DNA of 30,512 nt from the NCBI GenBank assembly GCA_964419545.1, contig CAYQQU010000066.1, positions 1 to 30,512 on the forward strand, read 5' to 3'. The position numbers and the translations under genes are program-made. The stretch is from CAYQQU01 sp964419545 (GTDB taxonomy: Bacteria > Bacteroidota > Bacteroidia > Chitinophagales > Saprospiraceae). This document shows, in pieces, positions 7,397-15,513 of this stretch (its first letter is position 1; each line of letters opens with the position of its first letter). The notes under the pieces were generated by a model. The model was not told the DNA's origin. It did no database searches and worked only from the letters and a program-made list of their open reading frames with translations.

Positions 7397-8389
7397 ATGA
7401 AAGCACTCGTTCTTCATGCAGAAAACACCCCGCTCCACTACGGCGAATGGCAAGAACCCGCGCCCCGGGAAGACCAGGTGATCGTCGAACTGAAAGCCGC
7501 CGGCCTCAACCGCCGCGACGTCTTCATCACCCAGGGGCTTTATCCTAAGATTACTTATCCGATCATCCTGGGTTCCGACGGCGTGGGCGTGCAGGGGGAG
7601 CGCGAGGTGATCATCAACCCCAGTATCGGCTGGGGCGACGATCCTTTGATCCAGGCCGAAGGCTACCACATTGTCGGCCTGCCCGAAAACGGCACTTTCG
7701 CCGAACGCATTGCCATCGAAAAGGGCCAGTTGTACGACAAGCCGCCGCACCTCAGCTGGGAGCAGGCCGCCGCCCTGCCCCTGGCCGCGCTTACCGCTTA
7801 CCGGGCGCTTTTTACCCGCGGATCGCTTCAGGCCGGCGAACGGGTGCTGATCTCCGGAGTCGGCGGCGGCGTTGCCTTGTTCGCTTTGCAATTTGCCCTG
7901 GCCGCCGGAGCGGAAGTATACGTTACTTCCGGCTCGGAAGAAAAGCTGGACAAAGCCACGGCAATGGGAGCAAAGGGCGGCGCCAATTACCGAAGTGAAA
8001 GCTGGGATAAGGAACTGGCGGGGCAGTCGGGCGGCTTTGACCTGATCATCGATAGCGCCGGCGGCGACGGCTTCGCCCGCCTGCTGAAAACCTGCCGGCC
8101 GGGAGCGCGCGTCGTCACCTACGGCGGCACGCGGGGATATGTCAATAAACTGAGCCCGCAGCTCATCTTCTGGCGGCAGCTTACCATCATGGGTACGACG
8201 ATGGGGACCGACCGGGAATTTGCCGATATGCTGGCTTTCGTCAACCGGCATCAGATCGTCCCGGTGGTCGATCGGGTGTTCGACCTGGCGGAAGGCCCGG
8301 AGGCTTTTGCGCGCATGGATCAGGGACTGCAGTTCGGGAAGATCGTTTTCCGGATTTATAGTCCGCCAACCCAAATAGCTGAAAGGTGA
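7397..8389 (+). CDS. Zinc-less quinone oxidoreductase / medium-chain dehydrogenase
   Basis: 330 residues from the ATG at 7397; a TTG ten codons upstream is possible but adds no domain sequence. The N-terminal GroES-like half includes GLNRRDVFITQG, where zinc alcohol dehydrogenases have a metal-binding cysteine; its absence indicates a zinc-independent NAD(P)H-dependent quinone or enone reductase. A Rossmann dinucleotide-binding segment, VLISGVGGGVALFALQFA, starts near residue 150. The substrate cannot be told from sequence. The gene ends in the four-base overlap GTGA with the phosphoesterase gene, so the two are translationally coupled. It is cytoplasmic, with no signal peptide. Confidence 0.88.
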   Translation: MKALVLHAENTPLHYGEWQEPAPREDQVIVELKAAGLNRRDVFITQGLYPKITYPIILGSDGVGVQGEREVIINPSIGWGDDPLIQAEGYHIVGLPENGTFAERIAIEKGQLYDKPPHLSWEQAAALPLAALTAYRALFTRGSLQAGERVLISGVGGGVALFALQFALAAGAEVYVTSGSEEKLDKATAMGAKGGANYRSESWDKELAGQSGGFDLIIDSAGGDGFARLLKTCRPGARVVTYGGTRGYVNKLSPQLIFWRQLTIMGTTMGTDREFADMLAFVNRHQIVPVVDRVFDLAEGPEAFARMDQGLQFGKIVFRIYSPPTQIAER

Positions 8390-8895
8390 AAAAAATCGGA
8401 TTGCTATCGGATACCCACGGGTTCCTGGACGAGAAAATTTTCGAATACTTTGCCGGATGTGACGAGATCTGGCACGCCGGCGATATCGGCAGCCGGGAAG
8501 TGACCGACCGCCTGCAGGCTTTCCGGCCGTTGCGGGCCGTCTACGGCAATATCGACGATCCCATATTGCGAAGGCTCTTTCCCGAAAACCTGCGTTTCGA
8601 ATGCGAAGGGCTCGACGTCTGGATCACCCATATCGGCGGCTACCCCGGGCGCTATCCGAAGCGCATCCGGGAGGTGCTGGCTTCCGATCCGCCCGGGCTT
8701 TTCATTTGCGGCCATTCCCATATCCTGAAAGTTATGCCCGACAAGAAATACGGGCTGCTGCACATCAATCCCGGCGCCTGCGGGCGGCAGGGGTTTCATA
8801 AAATGAAGACCGTCGTGCGCTTCACGGTCCTGGAAGGGAAAGTGAAAGACCTGGAAGTGATCGAATTGGGACGGCGCGGGGAGCTGGAGCCCTGA
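8386..8895 (+). CDS. YfcE/MJ0936-type metallophosphoesterase
   Basis: 169 residues starting at a GTG that overlaps the preceding stop (GTGA); the upstream AAAGG may serve as a ribosome site. All metal-binding motifs of calcineurin-like phosphoesterases are present: D9 and H11 in SDTHG, D33 in GDIG, N55 in GNID, H82 in THIGG, and H110/H112 in GHSH. Length and motif spacing match the small YfcE/MJ0936 phosphodiesterase group, whose members hydrolyse phosphodiesters with Mn-type metals. The natural substrate is unknown. Coupling to the oxidoreductase suggests co-expression but no obvious shared pathway. Confidence 0.9.
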   Translation: MKKIGLLSDTHGFLDEKIFEYFAGCDEIWHAGDIGSREVTDRLQAFRPLRAVYGNIDDPILRRLFPENLRFECEGLDVWITHIGGYPGRYPKRIREVLASDPPGLFICGHSHILKVMPDKKYGLLHINPGACGRQGFHKMKTVVRFTVLEGKVKDLEVIELGRRGELEP

Positions 8896-8977
8896 AGAAG
8901 GACCCTCCGATTCGGGAGCTCTTCCGTTCCGAACCAGGGCGATCATACCGTTTTCATCTCAGCCTCCCGGCAATGGG

Positions 8978-9568
8978 TTAAAAACTGAGGACGATCCCCA
9001 GCTGATCGCCGGAGAAATAAACGCCGGACATCAGGTTGCGCAGTTCGTCATTGTGGCCGGCGTGGATGATGTGGTTGGCCAGATCGAAAACAAAAAGGAA
9101 GGCTCCCTGGAGGATGATCGATTTGCCGAAACCTCGCAGGCGCTCTGGCTTGTTCTCCGTATTTTTGGCCCGTTCTATCAGATAGACGCCGCCGAGCATA
9201 TAGCCGACGTCCAGACCGGCATTGAAGAGTAAGATCTTCTGAAATTTGTGTTGTTCCTGTACGGTCTGGTACAGGTCAAAAGCGGCCGGGTCGGTATTGA
9301 CGGCGCTGAGGTAGCCCAGGCCGGCGATGCCCAAGTTGATGACGTTCCAGCCGGCGTTCATCAGGTGAAAATACCGGTCTTCGCCGCTGCGCTGCCCGGC
9401 CAGCGCCGCGCCCAGTGCGATGTTGCCCACCGCCCAGGAGCCGAGCACCAGCATGCCCGTCTTCTGGCGTTGCAGGCGCCCCTGGTTGAAATCGGATAGC
9501 TCGCCCAGTTGCGCCCAGGCGCAGCCGGCAAGCAGAAAAAAACAAGAAAACAGTAGCGCTTTTTTCAT
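8978..9568 (-). CDS. DUF6992-like exported membrane protein
   Basis: 196 residues with an N-terminal export signal (MKKALLFSCFFLLAGCAWAQ). LAGC at 13-16 could be a lipobox, or cleavage could follow AWA. The remainder has several hydrophobic, glycine-rich stretches (about 38-60, 76-93, 122-140, 157-172), which fits a small membrane protein. I associate the pattern (FNQ.R...Q..GM.VLGSW..GNI, then HLMNAGWN.INLGIA) with the uncharacterised Bacteroidota family DUF6992. No function is known. It is 62 bp downstream of, and on the same strand as, the gamma-glutamyltranspeptidase gene, so it could be co-transcribed. It converges with the phosphoesterase gene. Confidence 0.7.
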   Translation of the reverse strand: MKKALLFSCFFLLAGCAWAQLGELSDFNQGRLQRQKTGMLVLGSWAVGNIALGAALAGQRSGEDRYFHLMNAGWNVINLGIAGLGYLSAVNTDPAAFDLYQTVQEQHKFQKILLFNAGLDVGYMLGGVYLIERAKNTENKPERLRGFGKSIILQGAFLFVFDLANHIIHAGHNDELRNLMSGVYFSGDQLGIVLSF

Positions 9569-9630
9569 GGTATGTTATTTGCCCACTTCAACCCGGATAG
9601 CGCCTTTTTGTTTTGGGATTTCCGCCAGCT

Positions 9631-11355
9631 TCAGAACCCCCTCGCATCGTCGTCCGGATTGCGGGGATCGGCCGCGCCCTGCAGCCGCCCGTCGGGCAAG
9701 CGTCGGATGGCCTTTACGACCGCCATGGACCGGACCGGCTTGAATTCGTGCCCCATCGCGGCGAGCGCCTGGCGTACGGCAGTATCGACAGCCGCTTCTT
9801 CCACGCGGATCTGATCGGGCAGCCATTGGTGGTGGAAGCGGCCGGCGCGGACCGCCGTTTCGAGATCCTGCTCGAACTCAATGATGTTGAGGATCACCTG
9901 AAATACGGCTGTAATGATCGTAGAGCCGCCGGGAGCGCCCAGCACCAGCAGTAGTTCGCCGTCTTCCTCCACGATAGTCGGCGTCATGGAACTCAGCATG
10001 CGCTTGCCGGGGGCAATGGCGTTGGCCTCGGCGCCGATGAGCCCGAACTGGTTCGGAACGCCGGGTTTGGCGCTGAAATCGTCCATTTCGTTATTGAGAA
10101 AAAAACCGGCGCCGTCCACCATGACCTTGCAGCCGTAATTGCTGTTCAGGGTGGTGGTGAGGGAAACGGCATTGCCCTCGGCGTCGACGACGGAGGTATG
10201 CGTGGTTTCGAAGTGCTCTTTTTCCAGCTGGAAATCGCCGGCCAGCATATTTTCGCTGACGGTAGCGGTGTCGCCGGAAAAATCCGCCATGCGCTCAGTC
10301 AGGTAGGATTCCGAAAGCAAAGAATCGCGAGGCACCTCGTAAAAGTCGCTGTCGCCCAGATACGCCGCCCGGTCGGCGAAAGCTCGCCGCTGGGCTTCCA
10401 CCATGAGGTGCACGGCTTCCCGGCTGTGGAAGCCGTATTCCGCCAGGGGGTAGGGTTCCACCATATTCAGCATTTGCACCAGGGCGATGCCGCCGCTGGA
10501 GGGCGGCGGCATGGAGATGATGCGAAAGTCCTTGTATTGCCCCACGATCGGTTCGCGCCACCGGGCCTGGTAGTCGGCCAGGTCCTGCGCCGTGATCAGT
10601 CCGCCGTTGGCCGCCATTTCCGCTGCGATGAGGTCGGCCGTCTTTCCGGCGTAGAAGCCGGCGCGGCCCCGATCGCGGATGCGGGTCAAGGTTTGGGCGA
10701 GGTCGTTTTGTACCAGCCGGTCGCCTGCCTGCCAGTCGTCCTTAATTACGGGGCACTGCTCCGGCCGGTTGTATTCCCGGAAAGCCTCCTGATACCGGTT
10801 GAGCCGGGCGGCTTCGGCTTCACTGATGCGAAAGCCGGATTTCGCCAGTTCGATCGCCGGTTCGACGAGTGTCGCCCAGGAAAGGCGACCGTAGCGTTCG
10901 TGCGCCCGGAGGAGGCCGTCGACCGTTCCGGGGACGCCGGCGGCGAGGTGCCCGGCCGTACTCAAGCCCTCGACGAGCTGCCCCAGGCTGTCCAGATACA
11001 TGTCGCGCCCCGCGCCGCGGGGGGCTTTTTCGCGATAATCCAGCGCCGCGTATGCGCCTTCCGCCGACCGGTAGACCATAAACCCGCCACCGCCGATATT
11101 TCCCGCCCGCGGAAATACGACGGCCAGGGCCAGCTGGACGGCCACGGCGGCGTCCACGGCGTTGCCGCCCTGCCCGAGGACAGACCGGCCGACCTCCGAA
11201 GCCAGGGGGTGCGGCGTAACGACCATGGCCGAATCGGCGATGGCGTTTTTCTGAGACTGGTAGGGCAGGGAAGTACTGCGGCGGCATTGAAAAATGATCA
11301 GGCTGAGCAGCAGGGCCAGAAACAGGAGGCGGTGGTTGCGGTTTGGCATGGTCAT
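9631..11355 (-). CDS. ggt: Gamma-glutamyltranspeptidase
   Basis: 574 residues from the ATG at 11355. A second ATG at 11349 and an upstream TTG at 11376 are alternatives; the two ATGs sit just before the basic residues of the signal peptide. The signal ends LIIFQC, so it may be a lipoprotein or an exported periplasmic enzyme. Family features are clear: HPLAS, GGNAVDAAVA, GNIGGGGFM, the autoprocessing site TTHTSVVDAEGNAVSLT with the nucleophilic threonine near residue 384, then NNEMDDF, SSMTPTI and GAPGGS. The precursor cleaves itself before that threonine into large and small subunits and hydrolyses or transfers gamma-glutamyl groups, for example from glutathione. Length is normal and the active site intact. 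Confidence 0.95.
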   Translation of the reverse strand: MTMPNRNHRLLFLALLLSLIIFQCRRSTSLPYQSQKNAIADSAMVVTPHPLASEVGRSVLGQGGNAVDAAVAVQLALAVVFPRAGNIGGGGFMVYRSAEGAYAALDYREKAPRGAGRDMYLDSLGQLVEGLSTAGHLAAGVPGTVDGLLRAHERYGRLSWATLVEPAIELAKSGFRISEAEAARLNRYQEAFREYNRPEQCPVIKDDWQAGDRLVQNDLAQTLTRIRDRGRAGFYAGKTADLIAAEMAANGGLITAQDLADYQARWREPIVGQYKDFRIISMPPPSSGGIALVQMLNMVEPYPLAEYGFHSREAVHLMVEAQRRAFADRAAYLGDSDFYEVPRDSLLSESYLTERMADFSGDTATVSENMLAGDFQLEKEHFETTHTSVVDAEGNAVSLTTTLNSNYGCKVMVDGAGFFLNNEMDDFSAKPGVPNQFGLIGAEANAIAPGKRMLSSMTPTIVEEDGELLLVLGAPGGSTIITAVFQVILNIIEFEQDLETAVRAGRFHHQWLPDQIRVEEAAVDTAVRQALAAMGHEFKPVRSMAVVKAIRRLPDGRLQGAADPRNPDDDARGF

Positions 11356-11502
11356 TGATGTTGATAAAGCAGACAAATTTCGTAAAAACCGGGAACACCA
11401 AGAAATTCATTTTCCGGCCCGGGGAAACCAAGAGGCGCAGTCTCGTTCACCGTAAACCGCAAGGGTAGTGATACGAATATCAGTTCGGTGACTGTCTGCT
11501 GC

Positions 11503-11522
11503 GGGCGGCGCCTTTTCTCCGG
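11503..11522 (+). repeat. 20-bp imperfect direct repeat, copy 1
   Basis: A G/C block containing GGCGCC followed by a T run and TCCGG. It recurs at 11616-11635 with one mismatch in twenty bases (C versus T in the T run). Copy 2 is part of an intrinsic terminator. Copy 1 lacks an equally good 5' stem partner. Confidence 0.7.
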
Positions 11523-11599
11523 CTTTTTTCTTGCCGTTGAAATTATCCCAGTAACCGGTTAAGTGCGAAATGTGTTCAATAAAATTTTCTGGCTTAGGT

Positions 11600-11631
11600 G
11601 CGTCGCTCCTCCGTGGGGCGGCGCCTTTTTT
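11600..11631 (+). terminator. Intrinsic terminator upstream of the DUF434 gene
   Basis: The 5' arm GCGTCGCTCC (11600-11609), loop TCCGT (11610-11614) and 3' arm GGGGCGGCGC (11615-11624) form a 10-bp stem with two G-U pairs, followed by C and six T (11626-11631). No plus-strand gene ends nearby. The structure sits 64 bases before the DUF434 ATG, so it is more likely a leader attenuator, or a block to stray transcription, than the end of a known transcript. Confidence 0.6.
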
Positions 11632-11635
11632 CCGG
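11616..11635 (+). repeat. 20-bp imperfect direct repeat, copy 2
   Basis: The partner of 11503-11522, with one mismatch. It provides the 3' arm and T run of the terminator at 11600-11631. Confidence 0.7.
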
Positions 11636-11680
11636 GAAGATTGAAGAAAATCGCTATTTTACCCGCCGGTCAGAAAGAAA

Positions 11681-11687
11681 AAGGAGG
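11681..11687 (+). promoter_or_regulatory. Strong Shine-Dalgarno of the DUF434 gene
   Basis: AAGGAGG lies 8 bases before the ATG at 11696. Most genes in this window lack so canonical a site, so this one decides the start at 11696 over the internal ATG at 11744. Confidence 0.7.
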
Positions 11688-11695
11688 AACCCATA

Positions 11696-12463
11696 ATGTT
11701 CGCTCCTGCTCCCCGAAAGGTTGTAAAATCCCGGGAATTCCACATGCCGGACAAACGCAAACACCGCGGCCCTCATCCTGCCGATACACAGCTCTTCGCT
11801 GCGGATCAGCTGGCGCGCCTGCGGCTGGCGGCGGCCGATCTGTCGTGGCTCTATTCGCGGGGGTACGCCGAAAAGGCTTCCCTCAAATTGGTGGGCGACC
11901 GGTTTCGGCTGAAAAGCCGGCAGCGCCTGGCGCTCATGCGGTCGACCTGCTCCCGGCAGGCCCGCGAAGCCCGCCTCGAAAAAGAGCGCCTCCCGGCCGA
12001 AGCGGCCGGCGAAATCTTCTGGATCGACGGCTTCAACCTCATCATCACCGTGGAAAGCGCCCTCTCCGGAGGCTATATCTTTGCAGGCAAAGACGGCTGC
12101 TACCGCGACCTGGCCGGCATCCACGGCAGCTACAAACGAGTCACCGAAACCGAACACGCTATCCGGATCTGTGGAGAAGAACTGTCGCGATTGCAACCGC
12201 AACGCGTCTGCTGGCTACTCGATAAACCGGTTTCCAATAGCGGCCGCCTGTTGACCATGCTGCGCGAATGCGCCGAAAAAAACGGCTGGCCCTGGCAGAT
12301 CGATTTGCACTACAATCCCGATACGGTGCTCATAAAACAAGAGGGGATAGTGATCTCTACCGACGGCATTGTCCTGAACGGCGCCGGCCGCTGGCTCAAC
12401 TTCGCACGCCTCCTGATCGACGGGCGCCTCCCCCAAACCAATATCGTCAACCTCTTCCTGTGA
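11696..12463 (+). CDS. DUF434 family protein with PIN-like C-terminal domain
   Basis: 255 residues; the start is fixed by the AAGGAGG at 11681. Residues about 36-90 match DUF434 (DLSWLYSRGYAEKASLKLVGDRFRL, then RQRLALMRSTCS). Residues 105-245 form the conserved companion domain (DUF5616 in my recollection), with IDGFNLIIT, WLLDKPVSNSGR, NPD and STDGIVL. The acidic residues D111, D176, D209 and D223 with N114 are arranged as in PIN/NYN-type nucleases, so metal-dependent nucleic-acid cleavage is a reasonable guess, though not demonstrated. The family is widespread in bacteria and archaea and uncharacterised as far as I know. It is probably cytoplasmic. It stands alone, with a C-rich hexamer repeat directly after its stop. 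Confidence 0.85.
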   Translation: MFAPAPRKVVKSREFHMPDKRKHRGPHPADTQLFAADQLARLRLAAADLSWLYSRGYAEKASLKLVGDRFRLKSRQRLALMRSTCSRQAREARLEKERLPAEAAGEIFWIDGFNLIITVESALSGGYIFAGKDGCYRDLAGIHGSYKRVTETEHAIRICGEELSRLQPQRVCWLLDKPVSNSGRLLTMLRECAEKNGWPWQIDLHYNPDTVLIKQEGIVISTDGIVLNGAGRWLNFARLLIDGRLPQTNIVNLFL

Positions 12464-12536
12464 TCCCCACACCCACACTCACACCCACACCCACACTCAC
12501 ACCCACACTCAAACTCACACCCACACCCAAACTCAG
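12464..12536. repeat. C-rich hexameric low-complexity repeat
   Basis: A degenerate period-6 tract of CACACC/CACACT units starts directly after the TGA of the DUF434 gene. It is the strand complement in kind of the GTGTGG tract at 25964-26010. The minus strand carries several GGG runs, but with loops of up to nine bases, so G-quadruplex potential is weaker here. The rest of the gap to 12620 shows no clear promoter. Confidence 0.85.
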
Positions 12537-12620
12537 TCTCTCTTTTCTACACTTCAGTTCACTTTTTTTCCATTTGGCCGTCAATCCGAAGAACTTGCTG
12601 ATGAATAAAAAACATCGGTT

Positions 12621-14771
12621 ATGTTTCGGACTACCTGTTTCCTCGCGCTATTACTCGCTTTCCTGCCCCTGGGAGCCCAGACAGTTGTTTATGGTACGGT
12701 GATCGATGAAAAAGAAGGAGAACCGATTGTCGGCGCCAATATTTTCCTGGTCGGCGCCTACGACGGAACCTCCTCCGACCTCGACGGACAATTTGCTTTT
12801 TCTACCCTCGCCACGGGAACCCGTGCGGTGTCGATATCGTACCTGGGATATACTACCGAAACCAGGCAACTGACGCTAAGCGGCGACAGCATCCGCCTGT
12901 CTGTCCAATTAGCGACGCTGGCCAACGAACTCGAAGAAGTAGTTATTACCGCCGGTGCTTTTGAGGCCAGCGAGAAAGGCAAAAGCGTAGTCCTTCGCCC
13001 CTTGGATATCGTCACGACGGCCGGCGCCGCCGGGGATATCGTCGGGGCCCTCAATACACTGCCGGGCGCCCAGCGGGTAGGCGAAGACGGCCGCTTGTTT
13101 GTACGAGGCGGCAGCGCCCGGGAAACCCAGACGTTCATCGACGGCATGTGGGTGCAGAATCCGTATTCGAGCACCGTTCCCGACTTGCCGGCCCGGGGGC
13201 GGTTTTCTCCTTTTCTTTTCAAAGGGACGACCTTCAGTACGGGCGGCTATTCAGCGGAATACGGCCAGGCGCTTTCTTCCGTGCTGCTGCTCGAAAGCCA
13301 GGACCTTGCTCCCGAGACCGTCACCGGCATTTCTATGATGACCGTTGGGACCGGGCTGGCGCATACCCAACGCTGGGACGGGGCTTCCCTGTCGGCTTCT
13401 TTCGACTATACCGACCTGCGGCCTTTTACGGCGGCGCTGCCCCAGAATATCGAATGGGAAAAGCCCTTTCGCGGCTGGAACGGCCAGGTGGTCTACCGGA
13501 ACAAACCCTCCGAGGACGAGCTGTTCAAAGCCTACCTCAACGCGGGGCGGGGCGGTATGGCCATGCAGTACCCCAATCCGATGGAAGTGACTCGTAATCA
13601 ACGCCTGGACCTCGACAATCAAAACGTATACTTCAATACCAGTTTTCGCCGGATGTGGGGCGAACGCTGGAGTCTTTTTACCGGCATGTCGGCCGGCTAT
13701 AATCGCGACGAAGTTCGGCATACCTTTGGATGGGAAGAGGAACAGTGGGCCGGTCACGGTAAATTTAAGGTATCCTATTTCGGTGACCAGGGCCCCAACC
13801 TGCGCTTCGGCGCAGAATACCAGCTTGCCGATTGGCGGGAAGCGCTCGACCAATCGGACCAGCCTGCTTTTACGCAGCGCTTCAGGGGAGCGCTGACGGC
13901 AGCTTTTGCCGAAGCGGATTGGCAATGGCGACAACGCTGGGCGCTGCGGATGGGTTTGCGTTTCACTCACGATGGCCTCCTCGGTCGCTCGGCCCTGGCG
14001 CCGCGCCTCTCGCTGGCTTTCAAGACCGGTGACGACAGCCAGCTCTCCCTCGCCGCCGGCCAGTTTTATCAGCGGCCCGGCCGGGAGCAGTTGCGCTACG
14101 GGCGAGCACTGGGCCTCGAGCGGGCCAATCACCTGATCCTCAATTACCAGGTAACGAAAAAGCGACGCACCCTCCGGGTGGAAGGCTATTACAAAGGCTA
14201 TGACCACTTGGTGAGCTTCGATCCTGAGGCGCCCTGGCTGCAGGACAATAGCGGGGAAGGCTTTGCCTACGGGATCGACCTTTTTTACCGCGACCGGGAA
14301 AGCATTCGCAACGGCGACTTCTGGATCTCCTATTCCTGGCTGCGAACGGAACGCCGCTATCTGGATTTTCCTGCTGCGGCCGTTCCGACCTTCGCGCCGG
14401 CCCACCAGCTTTCGGGGGTGTACAAGCACTGGTTGCCCGGCTTGCAGACCTCAGTGGGGCTGAGCTACACCTACGGCGCGCCCCGGCATTACCACGATCC
14501 CAATCAGGAAACCTTCAACGGCGCCCGCACGGAAGCACTACACGACCTGAGCATCAACGCCAGCTACCTGACCCGGTTGTTCGATCAGTTTACTATCCTG
14601 CACGTTTCCGTCTCCAACGTGTTGGGGCGTCGCCAGACTTTCGGCCACCGATTCAGTCAGCAACCGGGCGCCGACGGGCATTATTCCAGCGTAGCCGTCC
14701 GTCCGCCCACGCGGCGCTTTGTTTTTGTCGGCCTCTTTATTTCCATAGGTTCTGATTATTCTATCGATTAA
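12621..14771 (+). CDS. TonB-dependent outer-membrane receptor with carboxypeptidase regulatory domain
   Basis: 716 residues with a signal peptide (about 1-19, ending LGA before Q). Residues 22-100 form a carboxypeptidase-D regulatory-like domain (VYGTVIDEKEGEPIVGANIFL, DLDGQFAF, SISYLGYTT), typical of Bacteroidota TonB receptors. The plug follows (about 106-220: LEEVVITAG, LPGAQRVGEDGRLFVRGGSARETQTFIDG). The remainder is a beta-barrel rich in alternating aromatic and polar residues, ending FVFVGLFISIG. It should sit in the outer membrane and import a ligand that the sequence does not reveal; no SusD partner is adjacent. At 716 residues it is shorter than SusC-type receptors. It starts a plus-strand operon with a TPR-like protein 18 bp downstream and a LytS/LytTR pair, which suggests sensing linked to the receptor. 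Confidence 0.88.
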   Translation: MFRTTCFLALLLAFLPLGAQTVVYGTVIDEKEGEPIVGANIFLVGAYDGTSSDLDGQFAFSTLATGTRAVSISYLGYTTETRQLTLSGDSIRLSVQLATLANELEEVVITAGAFEASEKGKSVVLRPLDIVTTAGAAGDIVGALNTLPGAQRVGEDGRLFVRGGSARETQTFIDGMWVQNPYSSTVPDLPARGRFSPFLFKGTTFSTGGYSAEYGQALSSVLLLESQDLAPETVTGISMMTVGTGLAHTQRWDGASLSASFDYTDLRPFTAALPQNIEWEKPFRGWNGQVVYRNKPSEDELFKAYLNAGRGGMAMQYPNPMEVTRNQRLDLDNQNVYFNTSFRRMWGERWSLFTGMSAGYNRDEVRHTFGWEEEQWAGHGKFKVSYFGDQGPNLRFGAEYQLADWREALDQSDQPAFTQRFRGALTAAFAEADWQWRQRWALRMGLRFTHDGLLGRSALAPRLSLAFKTGDDSQLSLAAGQFYQRPGREQLRYGRALGLERANHLILNYQVTKKRRTLRVEGYYKGYDHLVSFDPEAPWLQDNSGEGFAYGIDLFYRDRESIRNGDFWISYSWLRTERRYLDFPAAAVPTFAPAHQLSGVYKHWLPGLQTSVGLSYTYGAPRHYHDPNQETFNGARTEALHDLSINASYLTRLFDQFTILHVSVSNVLGRRQTFGHRFSQQPGADGHYSSVAVRPPTRRFVFVGLFISIGSDYSID

Positions 14772-14789
14772 TTTTATAAATTTTTTGCC

Positions 14790-15458
14790 ATGAAATCTTC
14801 ATTGTTCAGCTTACTGGTTATTCTTTGCTTCTCGGTGATCAGCTTTGCACAGCCCGACGCCTACCTCACCGCCATGAAGCAGGGCATCACTTTACTGGAA
14901 ACAAAAAATGACGCGAATCAGTATCAGGAGGCGGTCAACCTGTTCAGCCGGGTAGCTGCTGCCGAACCCGGGAAATGGCTGCCGAATTACTATTTGGCGT
15001 ATTCGCACATTCAATTAGCCGTAGCCGAGATGGAAAAGCAGGAGATGGAAGCCTGCACCCGGCATCTCGATGCTGCTCAATCCGCACTGGACGCCGCCCG
15101 GGAAGTCGCTCCGGAGGAAGCGGAGATCATCGCCCTCCAGAGCTTCATCTACCAGGGCCGCATCTGGGGAGATCCGCAGACCAACGGACCCAAGTATTCT
15201 CCTTTGGCGATGGCGGCGGCGCAGAAAGCGATGGGCATCGCTCCCGACAATCCGCGTCCGCACCACCTCATCGGCCAGAACCTGTTTTTCACCCCGACTT
15301 TCTGGGGCGGAGGACCTGAGGTTGCCCGCCCGCATCTGGAAAAAGCGGCCGAGCGCTTTGCTGCTTTTGAGCCTGCTTCCGAGCTCCACCCGGACTGGGG
15401 CGCCGAGTTTAACGCTTATATGCTGAGTGAGGCGGAAAAAGCGGCGGGTAATGAGTAA
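14790..15458 (+). CDS. Exported TPR-like protein
   Basis: 222 residues with a clear signal peptide (MKSSLFSLLVILCFSVISFAQ). The mature part is helical, with tetratricopeptide-like pairs: YQEAVNLFSRVAAAEPGKWLPNYYLAYSHI, then LDAAQSALDAAREVAPEEAEIIALQSFIYQGRI and AMAAAQKAMGIAPDNPRPHHLIGQNLF. It probably acts in the periplasm as a binding scaffold. It lies 18 bp after the TonB receptor and 55 bp before the kinase, in the same direction, so it is very likely in the same operon. A connecting role between receptor and kinase is an inference from context only. Confidence 0.8.
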   Translation: MKSSLFSLLVILCFSVISFAQPDAYLTAMKQGITLLETKNDANQYQEAVNLFSRVAAAEPGKWLPNYYLAYSHIQLAVAEMEKQEMEACTRHLDAAQSALDAAREVAPEEAEIIALQSFIYQGRIWGDPQTNGPKYSPLAMAAAQKAMGIAPDNPRPHHLIGQNLFFTPTFWGGGPEVARPHLEKAAERFAAFEPASELHPDWGAEFNAYMLSEAEKAAGNE

Positions 15459-15477
15459 TTTTAGTTCGAAAAAAAGC

Positions 15478-15503
15478 GCGGGTGCTCCGTTTCGGGCGCC
15501 CGC
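15478..15503 (+). other. Intra-operon hairpin
   Basis: GCGGGTGC (15478-15485) pairs with GCGCCCGC (15496-15503), an 8-bp stem with one G-U pair and a 10-base loop, with no T run after it. It lies between the TPR gene and the kinase start chosen at 15514. It could dampen read-through or protect the upstream message, and it argues against the kinase start at 15451, which would place it inside coding sequence. Confidence 0.4.
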
Positions 15504-15513
15504 CCTTGTGCTT

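Larger units (their letters stand above)
11356..11695. other. Intergenic region with a terminator-bearing leader
   Basis: These 340 bp between the divergent ggt and DUF434 genes hold no convincing gene. The minus-strand word GAAATTTG just upstream of ggt (about 11373-11380) is one base from the TAnnTTTG promoter element. The right half carries a 20-bp imperfect repeat, a strong intrinsic terminator and a Shine-Dalgarno, listed separately. Confidence 0.6.

Noticed and set aside
7283..8374. 363-codon minus-strand frame opposite the quinone oxidoreductase
   Set aside because: Antisense to a clear medium-chain dehydrogenase; no motifs of its own.
10198..11358. 386-codon plus-strand frame opposite ggt
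   Set aside because: It is antisense to an intact gamma-glutamyltranspeptidase with all its motifs; long antisense frames are expected at this GC content.
12464..12536. CRISPR-like array
   Set aside because: The units are 6 bases with no spacers; this is a simple low-complexity repeat. No array or cas gene was seen anywhere in the window.
12268..12702. 144-codon plus-strand frame spanning the C-rich hexamer repeat
   Set aside because: It is produced by the repeat, which has no stop codons in that frame, and it overlaps two well-supported genes out of frame.
13251..14429. 392-codon minus-strand frame opposite the TonB receptor
   Set aside because: Antisense shadow without family motifs. The plus-strand frame has a signal peptide, regulatory domain and plug.
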